This document shows positions 7,434 to 17,212 of a DNA stretch of 64,000 nucleotides, piece by piece. The notes under the pieces were generated by a model that did not search any database, was not told where the DNA came from, and was given only the letters and a program-made list of their open reading frames with translations. Each line of letters opens with the position of its first letter. The stretch's first letter is position 1. The stretch comes from JABMQB01 sp963677475 (GTDB taxonomy: Bacteria; Bacteroidota; Bacteroidia; Bacteroidales; Prolixibacteraceae): the NCBI GenBank assembly GCA_963677475.2, contig CAXXQD010000018.1, positions 124,001 to 188,000 on the forward strand, written 5' to 3'. Made by a program: the position numbers and the translations under genes.

Positions 7434-9281
7434 CTATTCAGCTAAAGGATCGAATGTTCCGTTGATCCAGCCTAAAGTTTGCTCAACCGCAGGACTTTTC
7501 TCTATTACTGATGAAGGAACAGCAAAGAAATCGTACAATTCCAGATAGTCAATCGGCTGTTCTTGCCCTCCATAAGTATCCAGATTTCGAAGCGATGCCG
7601 TAAAATATTGACTAAAGTTGTTTGCATCGTTTAAATCGAGATGTCCAAAATAGAGAGCTGTATCAATTCTCAACCATCCATTGTATGGCGAAGATACATC
7701 GGTAATTGGTCGGCCCCAACTTCCAAGCGCCCGGTAAGATAAACCGTGCCTTTGGGTTCCGTTTAGTTTTTTAACATGCTCTCCTAAATCTTCCCGATAC
7801 ATTTTACGCCTTCTTAAATCCCAAACTCTTTTGTTTTCGAATGCAAATTCTACTTGACGTTCAATCATAATTACTTCACGCAGGAATTCTTGTGAGATCG
7901 AATTTGATATCCCGAATTCTCCGCCTCCAGATTCAATTCTGGCACGTTCACGTATGGCACGAACATATTCCAATGCTTCGCTTTTTAGCCCAATTTCATT
8001 TGCACATTCTGCGAGGTTTAACAATACTTCAGCATAACGAAGTTCGATCCATGCTGTACTTGTTTGCGAAATATCTTCCCTTGTAATTGTTGGGTCAGTG
8101 GCTTTTTTATTGTAAAAACCCGTTGCAGGTGCCCGGTTTCCTTCCACTGAATTCCGGAATGTCCAAACATTACTAATATCCCGACCACTCATTTCCCATT
8201 GCGAGCCATTATAAGCAACAGTAGCATAAAACCTTGGATCACGGTTTTGCCAGAAGTAGGTTGAGTCATATCCAGAACCTTCTTCGCTGATTAATTTACC
8301 ATTTGCCATTGGAAAGGCTTTAACCAGCTCCCAGGTAGGGCTGAATGCAGAAGAGCCACCAGCAGAATATGGACGAACGCTGCCTTCCCAACCATGGGTA
8401 TAAGCAGAACCGGCACTCAAGCTATACCTTTGGAAAATAATGGCTTCAGGATTTTCAGTTACGTTTGCTGTAAAAATGGATGCAAAATCGGGGTGTAATG
8501 CCCTAGGAACAGCCATTTGGGATAAAAGGACAACTGCTTGTTTATTGGCATCGTAAGCTCTCTGCCATCTATCCTGGTCGTTGTTGGGATTGAACATCGG
8601 GCTAGCCCAGGCTAATAGCACCCTGCCTTTAAAAGCTGCTGCAGCTCCGCTGGTAATACGCCCTTTGTCTGCAATTTGTGTCCAATCAATTGGAAGGCCT
8701 TCTATGGCCAAATCCAAATCTTCAATAATCTCTTCAATTGCATCTTTTGTTTTGCTCCGTGGCACATCTAAGGCTTCTGAGCCTTCATAAGGGTCTTGTA
8801 CTTCTTTTACAATGGGAACCCCACCGTATAAGCTAACCAATTGCCAATACCGGTAGGCCCTTAAAAAAAGTGCTTGTCCCGCTAGCTCACCTTTAAGACT
8901 GTCAGGGACCGATGAATTTTCGATTCCTTCAAGACCAATATTAATGCGGCGAATTAGGTTGTACATATCTTTATGGAAAACAGTCATGGTATTAATAGAA
9001 CTCGGAGTCGTAAATCCATATAAAAGGTTGGTGTATTGAGTCCCTGAAGAATAGGTTTCGTCGCTGTATGGACTATTGCCCCCGAAAGATGCACCTGGCA
9101 TATTGTTTAAATTCAAATTGTTGATATACAATTTAATCTGGGTTTCGTCTTCCCAAATTCGATTATCCAATGTGGTTAAATCATGCTTGTCCAATACATC
9201 CTGACACGAGAAAAAGAATATTGAAACTATTCCAATAAGTATATAAGAATAGGGTTTCATTTGTTTTATTTTATTTTTCAT
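7434..9281 (-). CDS. SusD/RagB family nutrient-binding outer membrane lipoprotein
   Basis: An outer-surface lipoprotein of the SusD/RagB family. After the start comes a signal peptide ending in the lipobox FFFSC, followed by the typical QDVLDKHDLTTLDN. Tetratricopeptide-like helices (ALFLRAYRYWQLVSLYGGVPIV, RITSGAAAAFKGRVLLAWASPMF) and the C-terminal ELRYAEVLLNLAECANE and ERARI blocks are all family hallmarks. The open frame extends to a TTG at 9314, but the ATG at 9281 (or 9260) fits the signal peptide better. SusD proteins cap the SusC barrel and capture oligosaccharides or peptides. It lies just downstream of susC and is followed by a terminator. The ligand is unknown. Confidence 0.93.
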   Translation of the reverse strand: MKNKIKQMKPYSYILIGIVSIFFFSCQDVLDKHDLTTLDNRIWEDETQIKLYINNLNLNNMPGASFGGNSPYSDETYSSGTQYTNLLYGFTTPSSINTMTVFHKDMYNLIRRINIGLEGIENSSVPDSLKGELAGQALFLRAYRYWQLVSLYGGVPIVKEVQDPYEGSEALDVPRSKTKDAIEEIIEDLDLAIEGLPIDWTQIADKGRITSGAAAAFKGRVLLAWASPMFNPNNDQDRWQRAYDANKQAVVLLSQMAVPRALHPDFASIFTANVTENPEAIIFQRYSLSAGSAYTHGWEGSVRPYSAGGSSAFSPTWELVKAFPMANGKLISEEGSGYDSTYFWQNRDPRFYATVAYNGSQWEMSGRDISNVWTFRNSVEGNRAPATGFYNKKATDPTITREDISQTSTAWIELRYAEVLLNLAECANEIGLKSEALEYVRAIRERARIESGGGEFGISNSISQEFLREVIMIERQVEFAFENKRVWDLRRRKMYREDLGEHVKKLNGTQRHGLSYRALGSWGRPITDVSSPYNGWLRIDTALYFGHLDLNDANNFSQYFTASLRNLDTYGGQEQPIDYLELYDFFAVPSSVIEKSPAVEQTLGWINGTFDPLAE

Positions 9282-9314
9282 CTGTTTAAAATTTTTTGAT
9301 TTCTGAATGCTCAA

Positions 9315-9332
9315 TCCCGATAATTATCGGGA
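9315..9332. repeat. Perfect 18-bp palindrome in the susC-susD gap
   Basis: TCCCGATAATTATCGGGA is a perfect palindrome between susC and susD. It could form a hairpin in the transcript that sets the ratio of the two proteins, or be a dispersed palindrome or operator. The sequence does not decide between these. Confidence 0.6.
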
Positions 9333-9452
9333 GAATACATTCAGGAACTCACATAAATTTTAATCATCCTATTGTGTGAATTTAGAATGATGAAAATTCA
9401 TGTTCGTTTCATTTTAATAATCTTGTGATTTGATTTCATAACCTGATTTCTG

Positions 9453-12400
9453 TTATAGCCTGAGGTTGAGACCAAAACTGAATGTTTTCAGCAAAGGATA
9501 AGTATTATAACGTGCTATTGCATCTTCCTTATACTTAAATGTTGTAATAGGAGACCATAAGTTGGTTCCTGCAAAGAAAATCCTAAGTTCGCCTATTCCC
9601 CAGTTTTTAGAAATTTTTTGAGGTACACTGTAGGATATATTCAGGTTTTTTAACCTTAGTTGATAAATGTCTTTCATCCAGAATGTTGATACCCATTGGT
9701 TTGAGCCGGCATAAAAAGGACTTGGGTATTTGGCATTGGGATTTTCAGGTGTCCAGAAATCGCTCCAAAATGCGGGGGAATTTTCGGTTGCTGTTGGAAC
9801 TGTACGTGCAAGTTTATCAACAGCTTGGTTGCTAATGCCATAAGCCATCGACCATAACATGCTTACCCTAAGGTCTTTCCATCCACCTCCCATGGATATG
9901 TTTCTAGGAAGTAAATGCTTCCAGGTTAGCTGATCCCCAATTCTTTCCACATATTTCTTATCGTAGTCGTTGATATCCCCATCGGGTTCAAACATGGTTC
10001 TTGGTTCTCCATTACTGGTATTCCCTGGGCGCCCGATGTCCTCAAAATAAAAGCTTCCCAATCCTGCAGGGGCACCATTGATCAAATAATCATGTCCCCA
10101 TGTTTCCATATATTCGGCATTAATTGCATCTAGTTGCTCTTGTGTCCTGATAATGCCATTACAAATAAATCCTTCTTCTCTGCCGGCAGCTGAAGTACTT
10201 TGTCCGATAGGGTACCTAAAATCATTTTCAGGGTACTCGGTTGGCCTTTCAATAATTCTGTTCGTAGCAAACGAGAAATTACCGCTTATGTTCCAGTAAA
10301 TATCGTTGTTTATTTTTCCTCTGTATCCAATTTGACCATCAAATCCCCAAGCTTCTAAACGGCCAAGGTTTTCACCGGGCATTTCACCCAATCCGGCAGT
10401 TACAGCAAATTCAACAGTTCTCTTGTCTAAAATGTCGTATTGATAGGTATAATAGGCATCTAGGGTAACACTTAACCGGTTATCTAAAAACCTCAGGTCG
10501 AGCCCTAAATTATGCATCAACGATTTTTCCCATGAAACGCCTATACTTGCCACATCTGTTTTTCCTCCAATGCCCAATCCGATCAAAGGAACATCGGTAC
10601 CTAACAGATGATGACCATCAGAAAGTGAATATTTTATGGTATATTCATAGGGTGATACCGAACTGTATCCCGATAATCCCATGGAGAACCTTATTTTCAT
10701 GTAATCGATAAATGAAAGCTTATCTTTCGCAAACTTTTCCTCCGAGGTAACCCAGCCTAATGAAACTGCCGGAAATATACCTTCCCTTTCTCCTGGCGAA
10801 AACAGGGTTGTAGTTTCATACCTAACCGTCGATTCAATAAGGTATTTATCTGCATATCCGTAATTTAAACGAAATACACCACCCAAATCACCACTTTCTG
10901 ACATTCCTCCACTTGTTGATGGTGTTAAAAATGCATCCTGAAGTTCCAGTCCATAGGTTTGAATACCTTCAGTCAAAGCATTAAAGCTATAGCCATAGCC
11001 TTCTGTTTGTTCATAAGTCAGGAAGGAAGAAAAGCTATGCTTCCCAATGGTTTTTGCATAGTTTAAACTCAGGTTTAACTGGTAGCTTGAACCAAAACCA
11101 TAGGTTTCTGAGATCCGGTCGTTGTTGCTTACAGTTCGTATGGTTTGTATTTCATTGTTTAATATGTATTTATAATCTTCTGAAGGAAATCCAAAGAGGT
11201 ATAAATCATATGGTACCATGTAGTCTTTAGAATAATTGTTTGATTCCCTCCGGCTAAATGATGCGGTTGCTTTTAAGCCTTTTATTTTTTGGAAATCGTA
11301 TGAGGCGCTTAGATTTAATGTATTGCCTTTTGTAACATTTCTTCGATAACTTTCTGATTCAAATAAATATAGGGGATTAAACGATAAATTGTTTCCAACA
11401 GGATAACCATTAATATAAGGAGGCGTCCATTTTGGGGTTTGAAGGAGGACTTCAAATAAATCCTCCATGGTGTTTGATCCTGCTCCAGATACATAAGGCC
11501 TTGTAAAATCGCGATTGTCAAGCGAGACTGTTGCAGATATTTTTATTGCATCGGTTACCTGTGCATCCAGTCCAATCCTGTACGAATATTGACCAATTCC
11601 CATCTGGGCGAAGTTTCCTTCGGTGTACATATAACTTCCTCCGGCATAATAGCTTACTTTGTCGGATCCACCAGAAACATTGATGGTGTGACGGGTCACA
11701 GAAGACCTTTGCCAGGCTTCGTCCAACCAGTTATAATTTTGATTTTTCATTGCCTCCAGCTCAACTGGATAAATATACCTGGTTGAATCGCTAGGATAAC
11801 GTGCATTGATTGCCCTGGCATGATCATAAGCACTCATCATTTCGGTTTGGGTTGTAGCATCCATAAGTCCGTAACTGCCTGAATAGCTAATTCTCAGTTT
11901 TCCTTTTTTGCCCCGTTTTGTTTTTACCAACACAACACCGTTGGCACCTTTGCTTCCGTAAACCGCTGCTGATGCATCTTTTAATACTGAAAAACTCTCG
12001 ATATCGGAAGGGCTAAGCATATCATAAGTCGCCTGCGAAACCTGAAAACCATCGACAATATAAAGAGGGGCAGGATCTTTTGCACCTTCCCCGGAGTTGC
12101 CAAAGGTAGTTTCGGCCCTGATGCGGACTCTTGTAGAAGCTCCAGGCATACCTGTAGGTTGGGCAGGGGAAACCGAAACACCCGCCATTCTTCCATCCAG
12201 TAAACTGGTAAGGTTTGGGGCTGGAAAGTCTTCAATTTCTTTTGCCGAAAGACTGGAAACAGAACCAAGCATGTTTGCCCGTTTTACTTCGCCGTAGCCA
12301 ACCACAACCACTTCGTCAAGATCGTTGATTGTTTCATTGAGTTTGATATTAATAATACTTCTGTTGTTCACCGGGATTTTCTGTACATCAAAGCCAATAA

Positions 12401-12686
12401 ATGAGATCATGAGGGTATCGTTGGGGCTTACCATAATGGAATAATGACCGTCGATATCGGTTATTGTACCCTTGGTAGTGTTGGTAATAACCACGTTAAC
12501 CCCAACCATAGTTTCTCCTTTATCATCTGTAACATATCCGGAAACATTCGTGGATTGATTGACCTGCGAAAATAGGGAAGAAGTAAACAAGAGCTGGACA
12601 AGAACAAATAAAAGGTAATTCTTTTCCTTAAATAAAGTTCTAAAGAAAGGTGCTCCTGGTGCAGGAAAGAATTGTTTAATTTTCAT
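9453..12686 (-). CDS. SusC/RagA family TonB-linked outer membrane transporter
   Basis: A 1077-residue TonB-dependent outer-membrane transporter of the SusC/RagA type. In order it has a signal peptide (to about residue 41), a carboxypeptidase-like regulatory domain (VSGYVTDDKGETMVGVNVVI to about 125), the TonB-box-like DEVVVVGYG, a plug domain with the ADASAAVYGSKGANGVV signature, and a beta-barrel ending in FSFGLNLRL with terminal aromatic/Leu strand features. Energy comes from TonB-ExbBD in the inner membrane. It is paired with the SusD gene downstream. No dedicated anti-sigma/sigma pair or hybrid sensor lies next to it. The substrate is not identifiable from sequence. Confidence 0.95.
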   Translation of the reverse strand: MKIKQFFPAPGAPFFRTLFKEKNYLLFVLVQLLFTSSLFSQVNQSTNVSGYVTDDKGETMVGVNVVITNTTKGTITDIDGHYSIMVSPNDTLMISFIGFDVQKIPVNNRSIINIKLNETINDLDEVVVVGYGEVKRANMLGSVSSLSAKEIEDFPAPNLTSLLDGRMAGVSVSPAQPTGMPGASTRVRIRAETTFGNSGEGAKDPAPLYIVDGFQVSQATYDMLSPSDIESFSVLKDASAAVYGSKGANGVVLVKTKRGKKGKLRISYSGSYGLMDATTQTEMMSAYDHARAINARYPSDSTRYIYPVELEAMKNQNYNWLDEAWQRSSVTRHTINVSGGSDKVSYYAGGSYMYTEGNFAQMGIGQYSYRIGLDAQVTDAIKISATVSLDNRDFTRPYVSGAGSNTMEDLFEVLLQTPKWTPPYINGYPVGNNLSFNPLYLFESESYRRNVTKGNTLNLSASYDFQKIKGLKATASFSRRESNNYSKDYMVPYDLYLFGFPSEDYKYILNNEIQTIRTVSNNDRISETYGFGSSYQLNLSLNYAKTIGKHSFSSFLTYEQTEGYGYSFNALTEGIQTYGLELQDAFLTPSTSGGMSESGDLGGVFRLNYGYADKYLIESTVRYETTTLFSPGEREGIFPAVSLGWVTSEEKFAKDKLSFIDYMKIRFSMGLSGYSSVSPYEYTIKYSLSDGHHLLGTDVPLIGLGIGGKTDVASIGVSWEKSLMHNLGLDLRFLDNRLSVTLDAYYTYQYDILDKRTVEFAVTAGLGEMPGENLGRLEAWGFDGQIGYRGKINNDIYWNISGNFSFATNRIIERPTEYPENDFRYPIGQSTSAAGREEGFICNGIIRTQEQLDAINAEYMETWGHDYLINGAPAGLGSFYFEDIGRPGNTSNGEPRTMFEPDGDINDYDKKYVERIGDQLTWKHLLPRNISMGGGWKDLRVSMLWSMAYGISNQAVDKLARTVPTATENSPAFWSDFWTPENPNAKYPSPFYAGSNQWVSTFWMKDIYQLRLKNLNISYSVPQKISKNWGIGELRIFFAGTNLWSPITTFKYKEDAIARYNTYPLLKTFSFGLNLRL

Positions 12687-13014
12687 GAAAATTGTTTAAA
12701 AGTTAGTTAAATAAAGTTGTCTAGTATTTAAGTATTCATCGTTGTAAGTTGGCTTTGGAGGGATTGTTTTTATGTATGATTAAAATCGGTTTTTAGTTTA
12801 TTCTCAGTTTATTTGCAATAGACGAATTCCCTTATTCCTATAGTTGAAAATTATTGTTTCAAAAGAAGTCATTGAAAGATTCTGAAATACAGGTGTGCCA
12901 AACCTTAATTTGAAATGGCACATCCTGTAAATCATCTAGTTATGATCATGTTTATGTATGGATCCAGAGCTGATAGATCATTCCTGTTTTGAATATGATT
13001 TAATATGTGCTGAA
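12687..13014. other. Intergenic region upstream of susC
   Basis: About 330 bp between the T9SS-cargo gene and susC, both on the minus strand. It is A/T-rich with no supported open frame or strong terminator. It presumably holds the susC promoter, but no good TTG/TAnnTTTG pair was found. Confidence 0.4.
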
Positions 13015-14034
13015 CTAATTCAATAAGATTTTTGAGGTTCCATAAGCATTGCCGCTTTGAACTTTCACAAGGTAAACCCCCTTTTGAAAATTGTCCAGGT
13101 TGATGTAATTGGTGTTTTCAGCTGACAACAATAATTTACCTGACAGGTCGTAAATCTTAGCATCAGCTAACTTTGAAATACGAAGAATATTATTGTAGCA
13201 GTGAATTTTCAGTTTATTAAGGTTTATTTGCTCAGCTGCAGTATGCAGTGGAACTCCATAAACCCTTACATCATGGATGCGAGGGGTTTGCCCGTTACAT
13301 TCTCCAAAGCGCAACATAAGAGGTTGGTCGGTGTAAATACCTTCTTCCCATGTCATTCCCAAGGCGGATTCCTGACAGCTATATTCATTGTCAGTTTTTT
13401 CACGCGACGTAACATCTTTGGTGAAACTTGTTTGAAATTGTGCTTGTCCGGGCTGATAACGTAAGGTGTCCCATGTTGCACCATCATCAAGGCTAAATTC
13501 AAGCATTACTCCACGTTTGTTACCTCCGCAACTTGAGTGTGACCACTCCACGACTTCCACATAACTAAGTTGTCTTAAATCAAGGATAAATTCACCATGT
13601 ACCATTGGTAGGTTTCCGCCACTTGCCGGGTAGGTCCTGCTTATCTCAACAAAACCATCGGATACATTCGGGGTAGGCGTTTTATCTTCATGATTAGCAT
13701 AGGCTGTTTCCCATTCCGGGGCAAAAGCACACTGGTGAAAAATATATCTGGCCTGATCACTCGAACCCAGAAAATTCACATACATGGAATCGTCTTTAAA
13801 TCCGTATATCGGATCGCCTGAAACCGGATCGGTGACATTATCACTGTTTCCGGAGCTAGGATTGGAATCACTATGAAAGAAGTCAAATCCCATGAAATTT
13901 TCATTTAATACTAATTGTTCCGATGGGAAAAGATTTCCCCATCCTGTTCCTGTATCATCAATGTCATCTTGCCCTAAAGCGTTAAAGCAGAGGCTGAAAA
14001 ACATAATTGTTGGAAATACTAATTTTTTAATCAT
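13015..14034 (-). CDS. Secreted protein with T9SS type A sorting domain
   Basis: A 339-residue secreted protein with a signal peptide (to about residue 21, FNALGQ) and a C-terminal type IX secretion sorting domain (about 265-339). That domain shows KIYDLSGKLLLS, a NLDNFQKGVYLVKV block and a final SKILLN. The middle looks like a beta-sandwich with several Cys and a stretch VEWSHSSCGGNKRGVMLEF that is reminiscent of carbohydrate-binding or concanavalin-like folds, though no named family is certain. It is encoded upstream of susC on the same strand, so it may help bind substrate at the surface. The export route is well supported; the ligand is unknown. Confidence 0.8.
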   Translation of the reverse strand: MIKKLVFPTIMFFSLCFNALGQDDIDDTGTGWGNLFPSEQLVLNENFMGFDFFHSDSNPSSGNSDNVTDPVSGDPIYGFKDDSMYVNFLGSSDQARYIFHQCAFAPEWETAYANHEDKTPTPNVSDGFVEISRTYPASGGNLPMVHGEFILDLRQLSYVEVVEWSHSSCGGNKRGVMLEFSLDDGATWDTLRYQPGQAQFQTSFTKDVTSREKTDNEYSCQESALGMTWEEGIYTDQPLMLRFGECNGQTPRIHDVRVYGVPLHTAAEQINLNKLKIHCYNNILRISKLADAKIYDLSGKLLLSAENTNYINLDNFQKGVYLVKVQSGNAYGTSKILLN

Positions 14035-14605
14035 AGTTTTTGTTTTAATAGGTTAATAATTTATTTGGTATTGTTTTTACTAATTAGCCTTTGTTAAAAA
14101 TCCTATTGCTTTGTCCGGGATATTGATTTGAATAAAACCATTTGTTTGGCAGGTAATTTTACTCTGAACTAACAGGTGTTATTCTAAATCTTGTTGTGTA
14201 AAGGAAAAAATAGTCGGTAAGAATTATTAATACAGGAGTGCCAATTTTTAATGCCTATTGGCAGTTGTTGAAAACCAGTCATTTACAATTGTTAAAATGT
14301 GCGAGGTTAATTCCTGGAAGATTAAATTTTTGTGATTTGAATTAGTGTTAATCAGGCAAATATCCTTATTAAAACGAAGTGGCATTTTTTGGGAAAGCAA
14401 TATTATTGGAAGTTTTGAGGGAAACCGAAGCCATAAGTATATTGGGCATAAACTAAATGTTATTCCCATTTATTTTTGGGGTATTATGCTATTCTATTGT
14501 ACAACGAACTACTAAAATAAAAGAAGCCCCGGATTTAGATCGGAGCTTCTTTTACTTTATAAAGTTTTACCTAAACTTCAAAGCGTGGAACAAGAACTAG
14601 ATAGA
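14035..14605. other. Intergenic region with terminator
   Basis: About 570 bp between the T9SS-cargo gene and the second propeller gene. Apart from the terminator at 14519-14553 nothing is supported. A 73-codon open frame inside it has no recognisable features and is not called. Confidence 0.5.
14519..14553 (-). terminator. Intrinsic terminator downstream of the second PQQ-like propeller gene
   Basis: The arms AAAAGAAGC and GCTTCTTTT, extended inward by CCG/CGG, form a strong stem with A/T runs on both sides. It lies about 50 bp beyond the propeller stop codon. Confidence 0.8.
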
Positions 14606-15841
14606 CTATTTAATTTTATAGGCCATCAAAGCTTTTCCATGCCTGATGTACATAATGCCTTTGGCTAGTACAGGATGTGAAAAGTGCTGCCTGTTTCCTT
14701 TTTGAACTTTAAAAGAACTGTTTTCGACCAGCTTATTTTCTTTTTCAGAAAGTAAACTAACCGTTCCGTTTCTTCCGTAAGTGATAAATTTATTATCAGC
14801 ATAAATAATACTTCCATATGCATTTTGTAGTGAATCGACCACTTGTCCTGTTTCAAGGTCCAGGGCTTTTAGCCAATTGCCTTTAATGGTGGTATAAAAC
14901 TTATTGTTTAAAACCATGAACCCGCTAAAATCATTTTTCACTTTTTCGTTTCTCCAAATTTCGGTGAGTTGTGTTCCATCGTCGGACAATTTAAGCTTAA
15001 CAGCACCACAAGCGCCTTTATCCATGGTGACGAAATAAATATGTCCGTCCTGATAAATTGGGGTGTTGCAATGTTCCCCGTCGTATTTATAAACAATAGG
15101 ATAAGAGCCAAGCAATTCACCAGAATTGCAATCAACAGTTAGCAGGTTATGGCGTGTTGACATTACCAGTACTTTCTTTTCAGGAAGGTTTATGGTAATT
15201 GGGGAACAATAGGCGTTTGTATCGCTCAGGGCTTTTGAAGTCCAAACAGGTTTTCCGGTATGCATATCCAGGGCAGCAAAATTAGTTTCAACACCACCCG
15301 GGAAACAATATACTTTTCCGTCTTCAACAACCAGTGATTCCGAAAATCCGAACATGTTCTCGTAGCCACCAAGGTCTTTGACCATTTCAACTGCCCAAAC
15401 TTCTTTTCCCGTGGCTACTTCGCAGCATAAAATCCTTCCGAGGCTTGAGCATGAATAAACGAGATTGCCAACAACTGTTGGGGCCGATCTTGCACCCGGA
15501 TATGTTGCCGAAAACCCATTTCCAAAGAATTCTTTGCCGTTGGGTGTTTTCCACAAAAGTTCACCATTTAGGTTAAAGGCAAATAAATAACTCATGCTAT
15601 CGATTTCGCCGTTCACAAAAAGTTTGTCGTTTGTAACGGTTGGTGATGCGTAACCTGTACCAACGATTTCTGTCGCCCAGATTTCTTCAGGTCCGTTTTC
15701 GGGCCATTGATCCAGCAATTTGGTTTCCTGGTAGATACCGTCTCTGTTTATTCCGCGCCATTGCGCGAAATCTTCTTTACACGAGCTATTTAGGAGCATG
15801 GTGAAAATAAAAATAGCCGTGATAAAATTAAATTTTTTCAT
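14606..15841 (-). CDS. PQQ-like beta-propeller repeat lipoprotein
   Basis: A beta-propeller lipoprotein of about 411 residues starting at the ATG at 15841, chosen because it opens a clean signal peptide with lipobox LLNSSC. The frame runs further upstream (to 15940) without a credible signal. It shares with the 405-residue paralogue the opening QWRG-x-NRDGI-x-QET-x-LLDQWPENGP and propeller blades with TGKEVWAV, TGKPVWTSKA and similar turns. Unlike the paralogue it is membrane-anchored. It is separated from the next gene by a terminator and so probably transcribed alone. Role unknown; a surface or periplasmic scaffold is likely. Confidence 0.85.
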   Translation of the reverse strand: MKKFNFITAIFIFTMLLNSSCKEDFAQWRGINRDGIYQETKLLDQWPENGPEEIWATEIVGTGYASPTVTNDKLFVNGEIDSMSYLFAFNLNGELLWKTPNGKEFFGNGFSATYPGARSAPTVVGNLVYSCSSLGRILCCEVATGKEVWAVEMVKDLGGYENMFGFSESLVVEDGKVYCFPGGVETNFAALDMHTGKPVWTSKALSDTNAYCSPITINLPEKKVLVMSTRHNLLTVDCNSGELLGSYPIVYKYDGEHCNTPIYQDGHIYFVTMDKGACGAVKLKLSDDGTQLTEIWRNEKVKNDFSGFMVLNNKFYTTIKGNWLKALDLETGQVVDSLQNAYGSIIYADNKFITYGRNGTVSLLSEKENKLVENSSFKVQKGNRQHFSHPVLAKGIMYIRHGKALMAYKIK

Positions 15842-15982
15842 GGGAAATTTGTTTTGGTTTTTATTTGTAAAGAATTCCGGATTTGCAGTATCTCCTCTCG
15901 GTGCCTTCTCCTTTGCGCGCTGGAAATCTATTGGACACAAAATTAATAATTTACATCGGTCGGGTTGTTAACGCGAAGTTAA

Positions 15983-16010
15983 AATGGTATTCATGCTTAG
16001 CATGACCATT
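15983..16010. promoter_or_regulatory. Inverted repeat in a divergent promoter region
   Basis: TCATGCT-T-AGCATGA (15991-16005) is a 7-bp-arm perfect inverted repeat, flanked by AATGGT and ACCATT arms that extend the symmetry. It lies between the divergently transcribed propeller and esterase genes, a position suited to an operator. No regulator is known for it. Confidence 0.4.
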
Positions 16011-16100
16011 AAAAAGGACAACTTTGTTTAAAGCTAATTTTAAAATTAATGCTTACTTTCATCGTAGAATTATTTATAACTAAACCAAAAAACCAATAAA

Positions 16101-17207
16101 ATGAAACAACTACTTACTGTTTTTATGTTGGCACTGCTCGTAGCTTGTGCAAAAGAAAAAGATTCAATTGAAAATATTGCTTTATTTACACCTTCTCCGG
16201 GATGCACGAAGGCTGTAAGCAACGAGCTGTTTTTTATACATTTTAAATCTGATGCAGAGATAAATCCTGAAGAGGCAATAACGATTTTTAATGAAGACGG
16301 TTCCGTTTTCGAAGAAATTAAATTGGATGGGGATTGTATGCTTGAGAAGAAATCGACGCGGGTAATTTTTAATCCGAAAAAGGATTTGGAGATAGGCAAG
16401 AAATACTATGTTAATTTTTCATCGAATGCTTTTAGTGACAGCTCATGTGTAGTGAGTAAAACTGGTTGGTCGTTTACCTGTGGACAGAAATTGAGGGAAG
16501 TTGAAAAATATTGTAGCGGTATCGAAGGCAATTTCAGGTTGTTAATTGGTTTGCCGGAAAGTTACGAGCAAAATACCGATAAAAAATATCCGGTAGTTTA
16601 CATTACCGATGGTGGCTTTTTTAACCATAACCAGTATGGTGAGTTAGCAGATGCTGCAGCAAAGGGTAAAATTGCAGATTTAATCACAGTTGGAATTACC
16701 TATCCCGAGGAATATATTATTAGCGATATTCGCAAGTTCAGGGGCAGGGACCTTGCACGTTACCCCGATGTTTTATTTAATTTTTTAAACGATAATATTA
16801 TCCCTTTTATAAATTCTGAATATCGAACTCAGGTGGATAACAATACTTTGATTGGTAACTCCTTGGGAGGAATGTTTACATCTGGGACACTTCTCCGATA
16901 TCGTGAAAATTCAGGATTTCCGTTTAAAAACCAATTTGCAGTTGCACAGATCGCCGATTATGTGGAAGCTGAGCAGGCACTGGCAGATGCTGTTAGTGAT
17001 CTTCCTTTGAATTTTTACCTTGGAATTGGAGGTGCAGATCGTCCCGAATGGGTTCAATCATACCATACACTTATAAGCAATCTTGAAAGCCGGAACTATC
17101 CTTCTTTTCAATTTAAACATAAAGTTTATGAAGGTTTGCCTCATGGCGAAGTATCGTCAACACCAAGTTTTAAAGATGCCTTTGAGTGGATTTTCCCAAG
17201 GGAATAA
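16101..17207 (+). CDS. Lipoprotein alpha/beta hydrolase (putative esterase, esterase D-like) with N-terminal Ig-like domain
   Basis: A 368-residue lipoprotein with signal peptide and lipobox LLVAC (Cys16). Residues about 28-125 form an Ig-like beta domain resembling bacterial SbsA-type Ig domains. Residues about 135-368 are an alpha/beta-hydrolase of the putative esterase (esterase D-like) family: the KKYPVVYITDGG strand, the nucleophile elbow GNSLGG with Ser in G-x-S-x-G (about residue 254), and a late His in GLPHGEVS. Relatives hydrolyse carbohydrate or siderophore esters. It stands alone, divergent from the propeller gene and convergent with a methyltransferase gene only 5 bp away. Confidence 0.85.
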   Translation: MKQLLTVFMLALLVACAKEKDSIENIALFTPSPGCTKAVSNELFFIHFKSDAEINPEEAITIFNEDGSVFEEIKLDGDCMLEKKSTRVIFNPKKDLEIGKKYYVNFSSNAFSDSSCVVSKTGWSFTCGQKLREVEKYCSGIEGNFRLLIGLPESYEQNTDKKYPVVYITDGGFFNHNQYGELADAAAKGKIADLITVGITYPEEYIISDIRKFRGRDLARYPDVLFNFLNDNIIPFINSEYRTQVDNNTLIGNSLGGMFTSGTLLRYRENSGFPFKNQFAVAQIADYVEAEQALADAVSDLPLNFYLGIGGADRPEWVQSYHTLISNLESRNYPSFQFKHKVYEGLPHGEVSSTPSFKDAFEWIFPRE

Positions 17208-17212
17208 ATAAG

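Noticed and set aside
14248..14469. 73-codon minus-strand frame between the T9SS gene and the second propeller
   Set aside because: No signal peptide, family pattern or promoter; low-complexity A/T-rich sequence.
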